Shown in pieces: positions 35,354 through 45,189 of a stretch of 64,000 nt of DNA. The stretch comes from Tieghemostelium lacteum (lineage: Eukaryota; Evosea; Eumycetozoa; Dictyosteliales; Raperosteliaceae). The notes beneath the pieces were generated by a model, which was not told where the DNA came from, did not search any database, and saw only the letters and a program-made list of their open reading frames with translations. How positions within the stretch are numbered: position 1 is the first letter of the stretch; the number at the start of each line of letters is the position of its first letter. The stretch spans positions 124,001-188,000 of the forward strand of contig LODT01000031.1 of NCBI GenBank assembly GCA_001606155.1, given 5' to 3'. A program made the position numbers and the translations under genes.

Positions 35354-35815
35354 TTATTCTTCTAGATTTATAGAGTTTTTAAACTTTGCATATAGTAAAA
35401 CTTTTAGTTCTTGATGTTTTGAATTGATTGCACTAACTTCAGAGTCGATTTGTTTAATTTCAGTCTCTAATTTTTCAATGAATCTCTCAACTAGTGTTTC
35501 AGATTCAACTTTATCTGTCTCTAAGAATGCTTGTCCCATAGTGTAATTGAATTTAGCATCGTCATCAGCTAGAAATATTTCATCTCTAGCATCACCACTC
35601 TTTTCTAATGCCTCTTGTTTATATGCTTTCATCTTTAGTAATTCATGTTTTCTATTATTTAATCTACCAAATAAATTTATCATTTTTTGATCTTGACTGG
35701 TAACTTCCAAGTCAACTTCATCATTTTTATCAATCTATAATAACAATCTACATTAGAAAATCTATTATATACTTTTTAATCAAAACACACCAAAACATAC
35801 CAAAACTTTAGACAT
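35354..35815 (-). CDS. pfdn4: prefoldin subunit 4
   Basis: A 15-base first exon (35815-35801, MSKVL) and a 66-base intron lead to exon 2 (35734-35354), giving 131 residues. The beta-type prefoldin pattern is clear: VTSQDQKMINLFGRLNNRKH, a coiled coil, DDDAKFNYTMGQAFLE, then a second coiled coil (ETLVERFIEKLETEIKQIDS). Prefoldin passes unfolded actin and tubulin to the CCT chaperonin. Without the first exon the frame would have to begin at a TTG. Confidence 0.9.
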
Positions 35816-35982
35816 TTTTGGTTTGTGGAAAACAAATAAAAAAAATTTAAAATAAAATAATATTGATTTCAAAAAAATAACATTGTAAACTAAAATCTAT
35901 AAATATTAATTAATATTATTGTGCATCTTATTAATAGATTAAATTAAATATTGTATTTTAAAATATTATTTTTCAAGTTTGA

Positions 35983-36240
35983 TTACACTGATGGAGAATC
36001 TGAGTTGGTTTCTTTTAATTCTATACTCTTTGGTTCCACTTCAGGTTTTAATTGATTCTTCTTTGTTTTTCTATTTTCCATACAAAGACATATAAAATAA
36101 AAACAAAAGCATAATAAATATACGATACTGAATGCAGCAAGCATTAAAGCTAAAGAAATTAGTGTAACTTTAAACCTTGAACCTATATTTGATGAGTCTT
36201 CTTGGACTGTATATACAATAGTATAGAATATTGATTCCAT
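35983..36240 (-). CDS. small single-pass membrane protein, unknown
   Basis: An 85-residue frame from the ATG at 36240. One long hydrophobic helix (VTLISLALMLAAFSIVYLLC and onward through FCFYFICLC) is followed by a basic KKNQLK stretch and a short acidic/Ser tail. The Cys-rich end of the helix could be palmitoylated. I know no named family. The composition and clean ATG support a real gene, but a missing upstream exon is possible. Confidence 0.55.
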   Translation of the reverse strand: MESIFYTIVYTVQEDSSNIGSRFKVTLISLALMLAAFSIVYLLCFCFYFICLCMENRKTKKNQLKPEVEPKSIELKETNSDSPSV

Positions 36241-36543
36241 TATTTGTGTTTAGAAAATGCAATATCAAAAAAAAAAAATTTTAATTTATAGATCTACAAA
36301 TAAATGGTGTAAACCCTCGATGTACTTCAGAAGGAAATTTAAAAAGATATTGTGGGATGAGTTTTGGTTTTATGTAATTTGATAAATAGAAATAATAAAG
36401 TATGACAACTTTATTTTAACAGGGGAAGGGGAAAAAAATATACATATATTTTTTAAATATACACATGTGACTTCAAGATGGAGGGATGATGAATGCTTTG
36501 GAAAAATAATATTAATTATATATAAATGTGAGGAAAAGGTTGG
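36241..36543. other. spacer between small membrane protein and RasGEF
   Basis: 303 bases of A/T-rich sequence with no frame or repeat of note. Confidence 0.5.
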
Positions 36544-39012
36544 TTATTTGAGACTTGACATTGAAGGTTCTCTTCTTAGTCCATGGATGGAAGGATTTAG
36601 AGTATTAGTTGTTGTTGGTTGAATAGGTGGTGAAGATGATGATGTTAGAGAATTTGGGTTATTTCCACCACTATTAGTACTGGTACTGTTGTTGGAGGCA
36701 CCAGTGTCAATGGAGTTTCTAATTTCTCTAGGTTCACAAACTAAAGATAGTTTATAGAGACTTTGTTCGGAAAGGTATGGAAGATTTTTGAGGAATTTCA
36801 TAGTGTGTTCTTCAGTGTGGAGGTTATATGGAGTTTGTTGATACTGTTGAATTTCTCTAATGACAACACTGATCTTTCTTCTCTTTTCAAAATTGATGAG
36901 ATCGTCTCTGTTGTTTAGTGTGTTTTTATTACCTTCTTCAATAAATGTCAAATCAGTGAGATAGATACCCAGGTATGGTACACATGGTGGATGAGCAGTG
37001 TGCAACATTTGTCTGTACTCTTTATAGGAGTGTTTGGATGATGTCTTGGCTAGTAAATCATCGTAGAGGTTCTTTAACAGAATCTTGGATTCAACCTTCT
37101 CCCATGTCTTTTTCAGACGATGTACTGAACTATTCTGTAGACCACTGATAATTTCCATTAAACCATTATAGTTACCTAGTTCTCTACACTTGTCAGCTAC
37201 TAGTAAAAGTCTTTTAATTGTTGATACACGATCCTTGAGTTTATCCTGTTGAAGAATTTCAATAGCCACCCAAGTAGATACCTGATTGAATCTCTTAATC
37301 ATCTGATAGATATGAGGTGCCTTCTCTTCTTTATCAGCTTTATTCCAAGACTGGTTAAGACACTCTTTCGATTGAATAGATCTGTATAAATCCGATTCAA
37401 TTAAAGTCATCTGACGTGCAATTTCCAAAGGTTCCAAATCACGGAATACAAAGTCACCAGGTACCAGTGATGTTGATTTCTTTGGTGCCAAAACAGGTGG
37501 TGCTAATTCTGTAAAAGTAGGTACAGGAACTGGACGTTCATTACTTAAAAGTTTCTTGAGATTCTTGGCGATAGACTCCATATCCAGCATAATCTGGTTA
37601 GATATAAACTGATCGAGTTTATTCAACAAATCTGAATCATTCTGAAAATCATGGAAATATCTGTCTAACCATTTCTTTATGACATTGGCAACACGTAATC
37701 TTATAATTCTCTTTCTGTTCTTTAGTTTAGTTTCGTCAATTGGTGCATTGTAGCTTTGTATCAACATATCTAAAAGCTCAGTTGGAGTTGTGAATGATCT
37801 ATAGGTCAATAGGAAAGCCTGAGAGAAATCAATATCGTGACTACCTTCATAGGACAATCTCTGTACAAGTTTCTCAAGTGTACCACCTCTGACTATATAA
37901 TTACCACTATCGTTTTTAACTAGAATTAGATTAGGATCATCAAGTCTTGATTCATCGCCAAGATCTTCTTCGTGGGCGGCAATGGACGATACTTGTGTAG
38001 GTGTTGGTTGTGATTCTTGTGATTCTGAGTTTACTGGTGGCGTAGAAGGTCTTGGTGCAATAGTAGCTGATGCAGATTGATGTCTTAGAGGAGGAACTTG
38101 TAAGTTGTTACTAGATGTATTAGCACCTCCACTTGCAGGGAAAGGTGATGTTTTTGACCTTCTATCAACTAGAGCACCAGGAGGAAGTGGTGGAATTGGT
38201 TTCTTTTTAATCTGTGAAAATATAAGATTCTGTTGTTCAGATATAGTTCTATTGAGATAAGAATCGTGTACATTTGAAGATGGATGTACTTTAGTTGACT
38301 GTTGTAATATACTATCTGATCTAGTTTTTGGAATAACTGCTGTAGACCATGTAGATTTCTTTGGTTGTTGTTGTTGTTGTTCAACTGTATTAGTCAAGGT
38401 ATCAGGTGACATTAAACCACTGTTACCTAGTATACCAGTATTAGAAACTGTAGAGTTTCCTTCTAGACTTCCACTTTGGTCTAATCTAGGTGATATGTTA
38501 CTACTATCCTCTGTCAATTCACTGCTACTACTGTTGACAGAACTCTGATTTTGTAATTCTAACTCTAATAACTCAGTCTCTATAGCATTGTTATCTGAAC
38601 CTAATATAGCAGTCTGATCAAATGTCATACTATTATAAATATCCGATAAACATGATGATATATCTTTACTGTCATTCATTAGATTAGATTCCAAAAATTT
38701 AGTTTGAAAATATTCAACTTGATTCTTTAGATTGTTATTTAACATTTCTAATTCATTAATTCTATTATGTAATTTTCTATTATTTTCCTATGGATTAATT
38801 TAAATATAAATTATTAATTACAACTGTTCAATATTAAGATAAAGCTTGTGATTTTTTTTAAATAAAAAAATCAATGAAATAAACATTGTTATATTTGCAA
38901 CTATAGGGTGTGTGTGTGAAAGTGGTTTTAGCTATAATTAAAATGTACATACTTCAAGTTCTTGAATTCTTTGAACATAATAATGTTCACCACCATTGTA
39001 ATTATTCTCCAT
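36544..39012 (-). CDS. Ras guanine-nucleotide exchange factor
   Basis: Exons 39012-38953 and 38787-36544 (165-base intron, phase 0) encode 767 residues. The exon junction lies inside an N-terminal coiled coil (VQRIQELE joined to ENNRKLHNRINELEMLNNNL). A Ser/Pro-rich region follows, then the REM domain at about 311 (IVRGGTLEKLVQRLS; FSQAFLLTYRSFTTPTELL), and the Cdc25 catalytic domain at about 470-700 (FNQVSTWVAIEIL; ELGNYNGLMEIISGL; PPCVPYLGIYLTDLTFIEEG). It activates Ras proteins by GDP release. Dictyostelids have over twenty such GEFs and I cannot assign the orthologue. The tail is Asn/Ser/Thr-rich. Confidence 0.9.
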
Positions 39013-39472
39013 TGTGTATATATTTCGTATATAGTATAAAACTATATAATTTCCAGGTGTGTTGGTTTGTTTTGTGTGTTTTTTATTTCTTTTTTTAATC
39101 ACACTCTCTTTCTCTTTATTGGTAAATTTTTCAATGTTATTAAATAAAAAAAAATGTGTGTGATTTGAGATTTTGTGGGTGTGGGTTGATTCTGATGAAA
39201 AAAAAAAAAAAATTTTGTTTTTACAGATATTTTTCAAAATTTCTATTATGAGAATCTTTTGGTCAAAGATCATTACCGGCAATTAATAATTATTAAACCC
39301 CTGTATAATTAATAGTTTTAAAGATATTTTTGGTTATATAAAATTTTAAAAGACCTTGTACTAGGTCCAATTTTGTATCTAATGAATTCATATTTAATCT
39401 AGATTTGTGAATTGAAATCATATTATTGAAAATTAAAAAAAAATTTTTTATTATTTTTGATATTTGGACAGC
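39013..39472. promoter_or_regulatory. divergent promoter between RasGEF and F-BAR/RhoGAP genes
   Basis: 460 bases with GT-rich and A-rich runs (such as GTGTGTGATTTGAGATTTTG). The minus-strand frame here is an extension artefact of the RasGEF first exon. No other gene is seen. Confidence 0.5.
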
Positions 39473-41789
39473 ATGACAACTGATGTAAAAAAATTAAAAT
39501 TCACAGATAATCTATGGGTATGAATTGACTCTTGATTCTATTAAACAATGTTTATATGAAAATTTCGTGTTTAGTGAATAATTCTAATTATAAGAATAAA
39601 ATAATATTACTATAAATAGGATGGATTTGATGTTTTGGTTAAGAGAACTGAATCAGATTTGGCACAGAGTAAGAATATTCTGATGTTTTTTAAAAAGAAG
39701 GCAGAGTTGGAAGAACAGCATTCAAAGAAACTTGAGAAACTTGCACAAAAGATGAACATGTCATTGGAAGAGGTAAACAATGACAATTCACATAGTTTCT
39801 ATGTAGGTTGGAAAAAAGTTATTGGTAGCAGTCAATTGGAATCTGATCAACATACTCTCATTAATACCTCAATTCTCAATAAGGTATGTCAACCAATTCA
39901 AGCAATGATTAAAGATCTTGAAATCAAGAGAAAGAGAATTGTCTCTGAAGGTATTAAATTGAAACATGATATGAAAGAGATGGTTGAAGCTCTAAAGAAG
40001 TCTCAATTGAAATATGAGAAATCTAGTAGAGATTTAGAACAAGCTAGATTAGAATTAAAAGATCTCAGAGAAACTAGTACAAACTCCGATTCTGATTTGA
40101 ATAATATCTCAAAGGTATGTATATATTTGATTATATTAATGGTTTATACAGTATATTAACATATTATAACATACAATAGGCAGAGAAAAAAGTTCAAAGA
40201 CTTGAGATTGATGCTAGTGGAGCTGATGATGAATATAAGGAACAAATCAAGGCTACTAATGATTTCCAAAATTTCTATAATGTAGAAGCTATGCCCAAAA
40301 TTTTAAATGTAATTATTTGAATGTGGTTAATGTGTGTGGGGGTGTGGGATTATTGGAATACTAACATTTTGTGATTATTTAGGATTTTGAACATTTTATA
40401 TTATCTCATTTCCATTTGAGTAAAACATATTTAGTTAACTATACCAATTTATTAAATGATCAACCACCAATGTACATTAGCAACTATGAAGGTGTTAGAA
40501 GGACAATTGATCAGGTGGACAAGGATAAAGATATACAAGATTTCATTAAAAAGAATCAAATGAAAAAACAGTTAAGTGAACCATTTAAATATGAACCTTA
40601 TGTAGAGGGTAAACTACAGGTGAAGAAATCAAAAATCAATCAGTTGTTTACAGGTACACTTAGAGGTATTGGAGGTGGAAGTGGTGGAGGTTCAGGTAGT
40701 CCTAATACCTCAAGTGGATCACTACCAATATCCGCTAATAAACCACAGGTTATACTACCAACTGCCTCTTTTTGTGTGTCTATTGATGAACTTATGACAA
40801 GACAGAAAGATACACATCCACAATTAGAGGTACCTAGAGTACTGGTTGTTTTGGCAGAAAGTGTAACTAAACTTAAGGGTCATGTAACTGAAGGTATATT
40901 CCGTGTACCTGGTATCATTTCTACTATCAATAGTCTGAGATTACAGCTAGATCAAGGTAACTTTGATTTATCAGCTTGTGATGATGTTAGAACTCCAGCA
41001 GCACTTCTAAAACGTTGGCTTAGGGATATACCAGAACCTATTATACCAGCTAGTTTGTATAAGACCGCTACAGATCAACCTACAACTGCCATGGAAATTG
41101 TTAAAAAGATACCGGTATCCTCTCAGAAAGTTCTACAGTATTTGATTAACTTTATTCAGATATTTTGTAAATATGAATTTGTTGCACATTCGAAAATGGG
41201 TGTTTCTAATATGGCAATGATATTCGCTCCTACTATTCTTAGATGTCCTAGTAATGATCCAAGTGTCCTATTGAATAGTGTCAACAATGAAAGACAATTT
41301 GTAGAGAATCTCATTAAAAATATACCACCTCCTCAGAAAGAGTTTATGGGTCTACCTGTTAGTATGAATGATGCTATTGCTGATTCTGATGATATAGAAG
41401 AACTATTAGTAGATACTGATGATGATAGTGGTAATGAAGGTATTTCAGGTAATAGTAATACAACAACTACAACAACAGCAGTAACTACACCACCACCTCT
41501 AACCAGTAGTAACAGTAAAAATAATATCTCTGAAGATACCATAATAATTAAATCTGATGATAATAATGATTGTAATAATAATAATAGTAATAATAGTAAT
41601 AATAATGCAACTGATGATATTAATAATAATAATAATAATTCACAAAGTGAAAGTATACAACCACCTCCTTCTAGTAATTCAGGATCATTTACTCCACCAC
41701 CTTCTAGAAATAGAAATGCATCTACAACATTAGGTTGGGTGAGGGTAAAGCCTGCTGCTGCTCAAACATCTAAACCAAATTCAGAGTAA
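39473..41789 (+). CDS. F-BAR and RhoGAP domain protein
   Basis: Four exons: 39473-39517, 39620-40114, 40180-40308 and 40383-41789, all joined in phase 0, giving 691 residues. The F-BAR/FCH module occupies about 1-290 (LWDGFDVLVKRTESDLAQSK; ELEEQHSKKLEKLAQKM). The RhoGAP domain at about 350-535 keeps the arginine finger in HVTEGIFRVPG and the helper region TPAALLKRWLRDIPEPIIP. The tail is poly-Asn/Thr/Pro. F-BAR domains sense curved membrane, so the protein likely switches off a Rho/Rac GTPase at such sites. Dictyostelium has related MEGAP-type proteins, but I see no SH3 domain here. Confidence 0.9.
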
Positions 41790-41951
41790 AAATAATTAAA
41801 AATGTAATTGTAAATTTTAATAATAAATATAAAAATAACATATTCTTTGAAAATTTGTCAAATAAAACAAATCAGCCAAACTACGTAGTTATAAAAATAA
41901 AATTGAAAAAAAAAAAAATTATAATCAGTTTTATTTCTTATATTAATAAGA

Positions 41952-43103
41952 ATGGGAATATATGCCAGTAAAGAACAAATTTCATTAGAGGAAAAAAAAG
42001 CACTAGAGAAAAAGAAATTACAGATAAACTATGAAAAATTTCAACGTAAAGGGTCCATGTTGGCAAAGCATCCAAAAGGATATGCAATAAATCAGTGTAA
42101 GACTTTAGATGAAAATCAAAAATTTAAAAATAATAGACCAAATACATTTGATTTCTCAAATGTTGGTGTACCTAGATTCTCAAATAAAGGTATAAGTAAA
42201 GAAGAGGATAAAAATGAGTATTTTGATTCACTTGAAATTTTACAATTAAAGATTAAACAAGTTGTTCAGTTGCTTAGAGAATCAAAGTATGCTGTTGTTT
42301 ATAGTGGTGCTGGTATTAGTACAAGTGCTGATTTACCTGATTTCAGAGGTCCTAATGGTGCTTGGACTAAAGAGGAAGCTGGTATAAGTGGTGGTTTTTC
42401 AAATGCTGAAGAAACAAAGATACCATCGCTAACTGAGATTGTTCCAACCTATGCACATATGGCTATTGCTAAGTTGATGGAGTTGGGTATGGTGAAAGCT
42501 GTTGTTACTACAAATATGGATAATTTGCATATGAGATCTGGTGTTCCAGCTGATAAATTAGTGGAGTTACATGGAAATAGTTTTAAAGAACGTTGTACAG
42601 TTTGTGGAAAAGAGTATTATAGAAAAGAGGAGATTTATGAAGGAATGACTTTAAAATGTGAAGTTGATCAATGTACAGGTACTTTAGTAGATACTATTGT
42701 AAATTTCAATGAACCTATCTATCAAAGAGATTGGGACACTGCCAAAGAACATTCTGAGAAATCTGATTTATCTATAGTTATAGGTACCAGTATGAGAGTT
42801 CTACCAAGTTGTCTCTTACCAGAAATGTCAATTATTAAAAATGGTCCTGAAAATAATCATATGGTTATTTGTAATTTTCAAATTACCCCTTATGATGATT
42901 CATCTACACCACGTGTATTTTCACCTTCTGATGACTTTTTCTACTATCTAATGCAAGAATTACAAATAGAAACTCCAACTCTAACTCCAAAAGGTGAGAA
43001 TATTAAATCTTTATCTTTCCCAACTCAACCTAAATCTCATCATGTAGATTCTCAAAAACTAGATCCATCTGTATATAACGTCAATTTTAGATTCCTTTTC
43101 TAA
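41952..43103 (+). CDS. sirtuin NAD-dependent deacylase with possible N-myristoylation signal
   Basis: A single exon of 383 residues. The Rossmann signature is YSGAGISTSADLPDFRGPNG. The catalytic histidine is in ELHGNSFKERC, the NAD-binding Asn/Asp in TTNMDNLHMRSG, and the zinc cysteines at RCTVCGKEYY and KCEVDQC. GAGIST followed by DLPDFRGPNGAWT is closest to the SIRT6/SIRT7 (class IV) group. The protein starts MGIYASKEQ, a good N-myristoylation context (Gly2, Ser6), followed by a Lys-rich leader of about 90 residues. That suggests membrane association, unusual for this class. The end lacks further domains. Confidence 0.88.
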   Translation: MGIYASKEQISLEEKKALEKKKLQINYEKFQRKGSMLAKHPKGYAINQCKTLDENQKFKNNRPNTFDFSNVGVPRFSNKGISKEEDKNEYFDSLEILQLKIKQVVQLLRESKYAVVYSGAGISTSADLPDFRGPNGAWTKEEAGISGGFSNAEETKIPSLTEIVPTYAHMAIAKLMELGMVKAVVTTNMDNLHMRSGVPADKLVELHGNSFKERCTVCGKEYYRKEEIYEGMTLKCEVDQCTGTLVDTIVNFNEPIYQRDWDTAKEHSEKSDLSIVIGTSMRVLPSCLLPEMSIIKNGPENNHMVICNFQITPYDDSSTPRVFSPSDDFFYYLMQELQIETPTLTPKGENIKSLSFPTQPKSHHVDSQKLDPSVYNVNFRFLF

Positions 43104-43123
43104 ATAGATAGAAATAATAAAGG

Positions 43124-45037
43124 TTATTTATTTAATAATTTATAAGCTGTAAATAGTGCAACTGAAATTACACCTCCTACTAGTAGATATCCACTAGTAT
43201 TACTACTGACTATTGATTTTGAGGTATTTGACTTACTTTTAGATTTTTGTTTATCTTTGTTACCACTTTTTTTGGTGAGAATACCCTTGTTGTGAATTTT
43301 AAGATATTGCTTGATATCGTTGAGTGCATCTTTCTTTACAGCAGCATCAAGTCTTTGATTTGATTTAATCAGTAGAATGATGCCATTGAGTTTTTGTTTG
43401 TTTGATGTTGCACCATAGGATTTAGCTAAATGAATATGAATATTCAAGAGAATAGGTACACTAGGATCACTTTGTCCAAAAAGTTGTTTTACAAAATCAG
43501 TTGATTGCTCTAGAAGTACTATTGCATTTTGATGGTTTTTCAATCCACCAACTTTATGATGACTCAAACCATAGTGAATGAGGGCATTGAATACAGTGAG
43601 TTGGTCAGGTGACTTTTTAAGATCATCAAATGAGTTTTCTAGTATCTCTAGTGACTCTTTGTATTGTCCTGCTTGGTATTTTGCAATTGCTAAACTACCA
43701 TCAAAGGTGGCATGGAAATAGGGTGGAGCTTGACTACCAATGCCATTAAGTATCTCTTTGGCTTTGGTAATGGTTTGTTCGGCGAGTTTGTGGTTTCCGT
43801 CATCTGAATAGATGTCAGAAAGGGTTTTTAAGAGTTCCAATCTCTTGAGTTTGATCTCAACTTGGTCCATACTTTCTAATGCTTGAATAGCTTTTTTACA
43901 GTAAATAGCAGACCCTTCTTTATCTTGGTAGAGTTTAACCATAGTTTGAAGACATATTACATAGAGTTCAGCAAGAGTCACAGGATCCATAGGTGGGAAG
44001 CTATCAAAGTAATTGTCAATCATGTAAATCAGATGTTTTTGAATGTAAATGAGTTCAACCATCTCTTGAATATTTTCAAATAACATGAGAATACATTTAC
44101 CAAATCTATTAAAGTTCTCAGAGTTCTTTGACCATTGAATACTATCAATCTTTCTAAACTCTTGTATTAGAGATCTTGAAATATGAAATGCATCTTCAGA
44201 GTCCACTTCCTTCTCAGCAATACCCAATTTAAAAAGAGTTTCTACTAAATACTTGATTTTATCTGGTTTTCCATTAAATAGTTTCTTATTGATTTTATCC
44301 AACCATGCCATAACAAATGGAAATGAATCGAAATACAGTAACAATGTGAATATATCCATTGGGAATTTGGTGTCTTTTGATAGATGTTCATGTATTTCTT
44401 TTGTCAGTAGACCAAGTCTGTCATCAGAGTCTACTAATTCATTGAGATGGTCGATTGAAACTTGGTATTTATCTATAAATCTAGAAACTAGTTGAAGGAC
44501 TTTAGGATTACCTTGACTGAATGTTATCAACTTTTGTTGATCTTCTTGAGATGTAGATTTAGGGGATACATTATATAACAATTTCAATGAATCTTCAGGT
44601 GACATGGCTTTCAATGTGTATTTTGAATAGTTTAGTTTACCCAACTCTGTAGGAATGGATTTAATGAATATCAAATGAATACGTGGGTTATTTAAGATAT
44701 TGGTTGGGAAGGAGTTTAGAAAGCTTTCGTTAATAGGTCCGATATCATCGATAACAAAGAGTATTCTAGCTTCTTGTGCTCTGAATGCTTCGTTAAATTC
44801 TTTAGTTGTCATTGGCATATTCATAGCCTGACTCATCTGAACCATTAACAAATAAAATGAAAATCTATCTTTGAATTCAAATTTAACTTCATATTGAGAA
44901 TCGTAGTCACTTTGATATTGTGATACCAATGAATGTTTACCAACACCTGGTGCGCCTTCTAATAGAACAATATTACTACTTTCTAATAGATATCTAATCT
45001 CTTGTGATTCTTTTTTTCTACCTATTAATGATTTCAT
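43124..45037 (-). CDS. tail-anchored STAND-type NTPase with helical repeats
   Basis: A single exon of 637 residues. After GRKKESQEI comes the P-loop LLEGAPGVGKHSL (about 25-37), a Walker B-like ILFVIDDIG (about 92), an arginine-finger region PRIHLIFIKSIP and the GNPKVLQLV motif typical of NB-ARC/STAND ATPases. TPR-like helical repeats fill about 340-560 (EGSAIYCKKAIQALE; NHKLAEQTITKAKEIL; GQYKESLEILENSF). A Lys/Ser-rich linker precedes one C-terminal hydrophobic helix (YLLVGGVISVALFTAYKLL) and a short basic end, a classic tail anchor for the ER or mitochondrial outer membrane. The function is unknown; the layout recalls NLR/APAF1-like switches. Confidence 0.8.
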   Translation of the reverse strand: MKSLIGRKKESQEIRYLLESSNIVLLEGAPGVGKHSLVSQYQSDYDSQYEVKFEFKDRFSFYLLMVQMSQAMNMPMTTKEFNEAFRAQEARILFVIDDIGPINESFLNSFPTNILNNPRIHLIFIKSIPTELGKLNYSKYTLKAMSPEDSLKLLYNVSPKSTSQEDQQKLITFSQGNPKVLQLVSRFIDKYQVSIDHLNELVDSDDRLGLLTKEIHEHLSKDTKFPMDIFTLLLYFDSFPFVMAWLDKINKKLFNGKPDKIKYLVETLFKLGIAEKEVDSEDAFHISRSLIQEFRKIDSIQWSKNSENFNRFGKCILMLFENIQEMVELIYIQKHLIYMIDNYFDSFPPMDPVTLAELYVICLQTMVKLYQDKEGSAIYCKKAIQALESMDQVEIKLKRLELLKTLSDIYSDDGNHKLAEQTITKAKEILNGIGSQAPPYFHATFDGSLAIAKYQAGQYKESLEILENSFDDLKKSPDQLTVFNALIHYGLSHHKVGGLKNHQNAIVLLEQSTDFVKQLFGQSDPSVPILLNIHIHLAKSYGATSNKQKLNGIILLIKSNQRLDAAVKKDALNDIKQYLKIHNKGILTKKSGNKDKQKSKSKSNTSKSIVSSNTSGYLLVGGVISVALFTAYKLLNK

Positions 45038-45189
45038 TTTGTAAAACTATTAGTTTGAAATTTAAAAAAAAAATATCTGATGAAATAAATTTGACATAAG
45101 GTATTGAAATTCAAGTTACTCCACAAGCTTAATTAAATTTTTTTTCGTTTGTTTTTTTTCTTTATACACATTATTTCAAAGTATCAAAA

